From Clostridium folliculivorans (lineage in GTDB: Bacteria > Bacillota > Clostridia > Clostridiales > Clostridiaceae), in NCBI RefSeq assembly GCF_024341905.1, contig NZ_BQXY01000006.1:62001-126000 (forward strand): a stretch of DNA of 64,000 bases, written 5' to 3'. The notes under the pieces are model-generated. The model searched no databases. It was not told where the DNA came from and was given only the letters and a program-made list of their open reading frames with translations. The position numbers were made by a program, and so were the translations under genes. The stretch's first letter is position 1. Each line of letters opens with the position of its first letter. This document shows, in pieces, positions 63,918 to 64,000 of this stretch.

Positions 63918-64000
63918 TAGTTATTAAGTATAGGATTCTTGTATGAAAACCTTCATACAAGTTATTTAAGGGGAGTTGAGGCGTTTCTATAAAGGACCCT

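Overview
The window looks like a piece of chromosome from an anaerobic, spore-forming Clostridium of the low-GC Firmicutes. The DNA is very AT-rich, coding regions are short and tightly packed, and ribosome binding sites are strong (AGGAGG-like) with several TTG starts. The gene set fits: a gerA-type germinant receptor, agr-type peptide signalling, LuxS, a BglG/LicT-type PTS system, ECF sigma with a DUF4179 anti-sigma, and many DedA/PAP2/ABC envelope genes. No rRNA, tRNA, phage, complete insertion sequence or CRISPR array was seen.

Layout. 1-4132: end of a MATE pump, SemiSWEET, a serine beta-lactamase-fold hydrolase, a two-domain multicopper oxidase and a TetR regulator. 4315-7700: an antitermination-controlled beta-glucoside PTS locus (consensus promoter, RAT, terminator, licT-like gene, EIIBCA). 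7893-13340: alpha/beta hydrolase, ECF sigma/anti-sigma pair, and a secreted GH5 glucanase with a beta-trefoil tail. 13617-20146: aldehyde dehydrogenase, a BlaI/M56 operon with its operators, a lipoprotein, luxS and a ferredoxin-nitroreductase. 20299-27268: an MFS pump divergent from an MmyB-type regulator, D-amino acid aminotransferase, a decayed GyrI-like gene, a 50-residue zinc ribbon, rfbB, a MerR-methyltransferase fusion and a 2H phosphoesterase. 27482-32079: a probable envelope-defence group (secreted protein, ABC pair, DedA, two PAP2 phosphatases). 32324-39316 (minus strand): class III aminotransferase, UbiD, UbiA, UbiX and a complete ABC importer, which looks like one pathway of unknown product. 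39546-49888: U32 protein, L,D-transpeptidase, tocopherol-cyclase-like protein, RluF, soluble chemoreceptor, cupin, DUF438/hemerythrin and GpsA. 50031-54147: germinant receptor operon A-C-B plus a small membrane protein. 54382-57592: agrB-agrD-agrC-agrA. 58047-63465: an unknown protein, a lipoprotein, a two-component system destroyed by an internal deletion, SDR, ThuA-like protein and nitroreductase. A sigma-54-type promoter lies at the right edge and reads out of the window.

Between the genes are several families of short non-coding palindromic or repeated elements. Family A (about 95 bp) has three good copies and one divergent copy. Family B (about 120-170 bp) has three copies. Family C (about 195 bp, MITE-like, 15-bp terminal inverted repeats) has two copies. 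Family D (about 70-98 bp) has two copies, and one further 104-bp palindrome stands alone. One family C copy separates ubiA from ubiX, and one family B copy separates the licT antitermination leader from licT.

The strongest candidates for new biology are the UbiD/UbiX/UbiA/aminotransferase/ABC cluster, the BlaI-controlled M56 protease with a non-penicillin-binding sensor domain, the agr peptide, and the element families. All functional names rest on motif recognition by eye; no database search was run.
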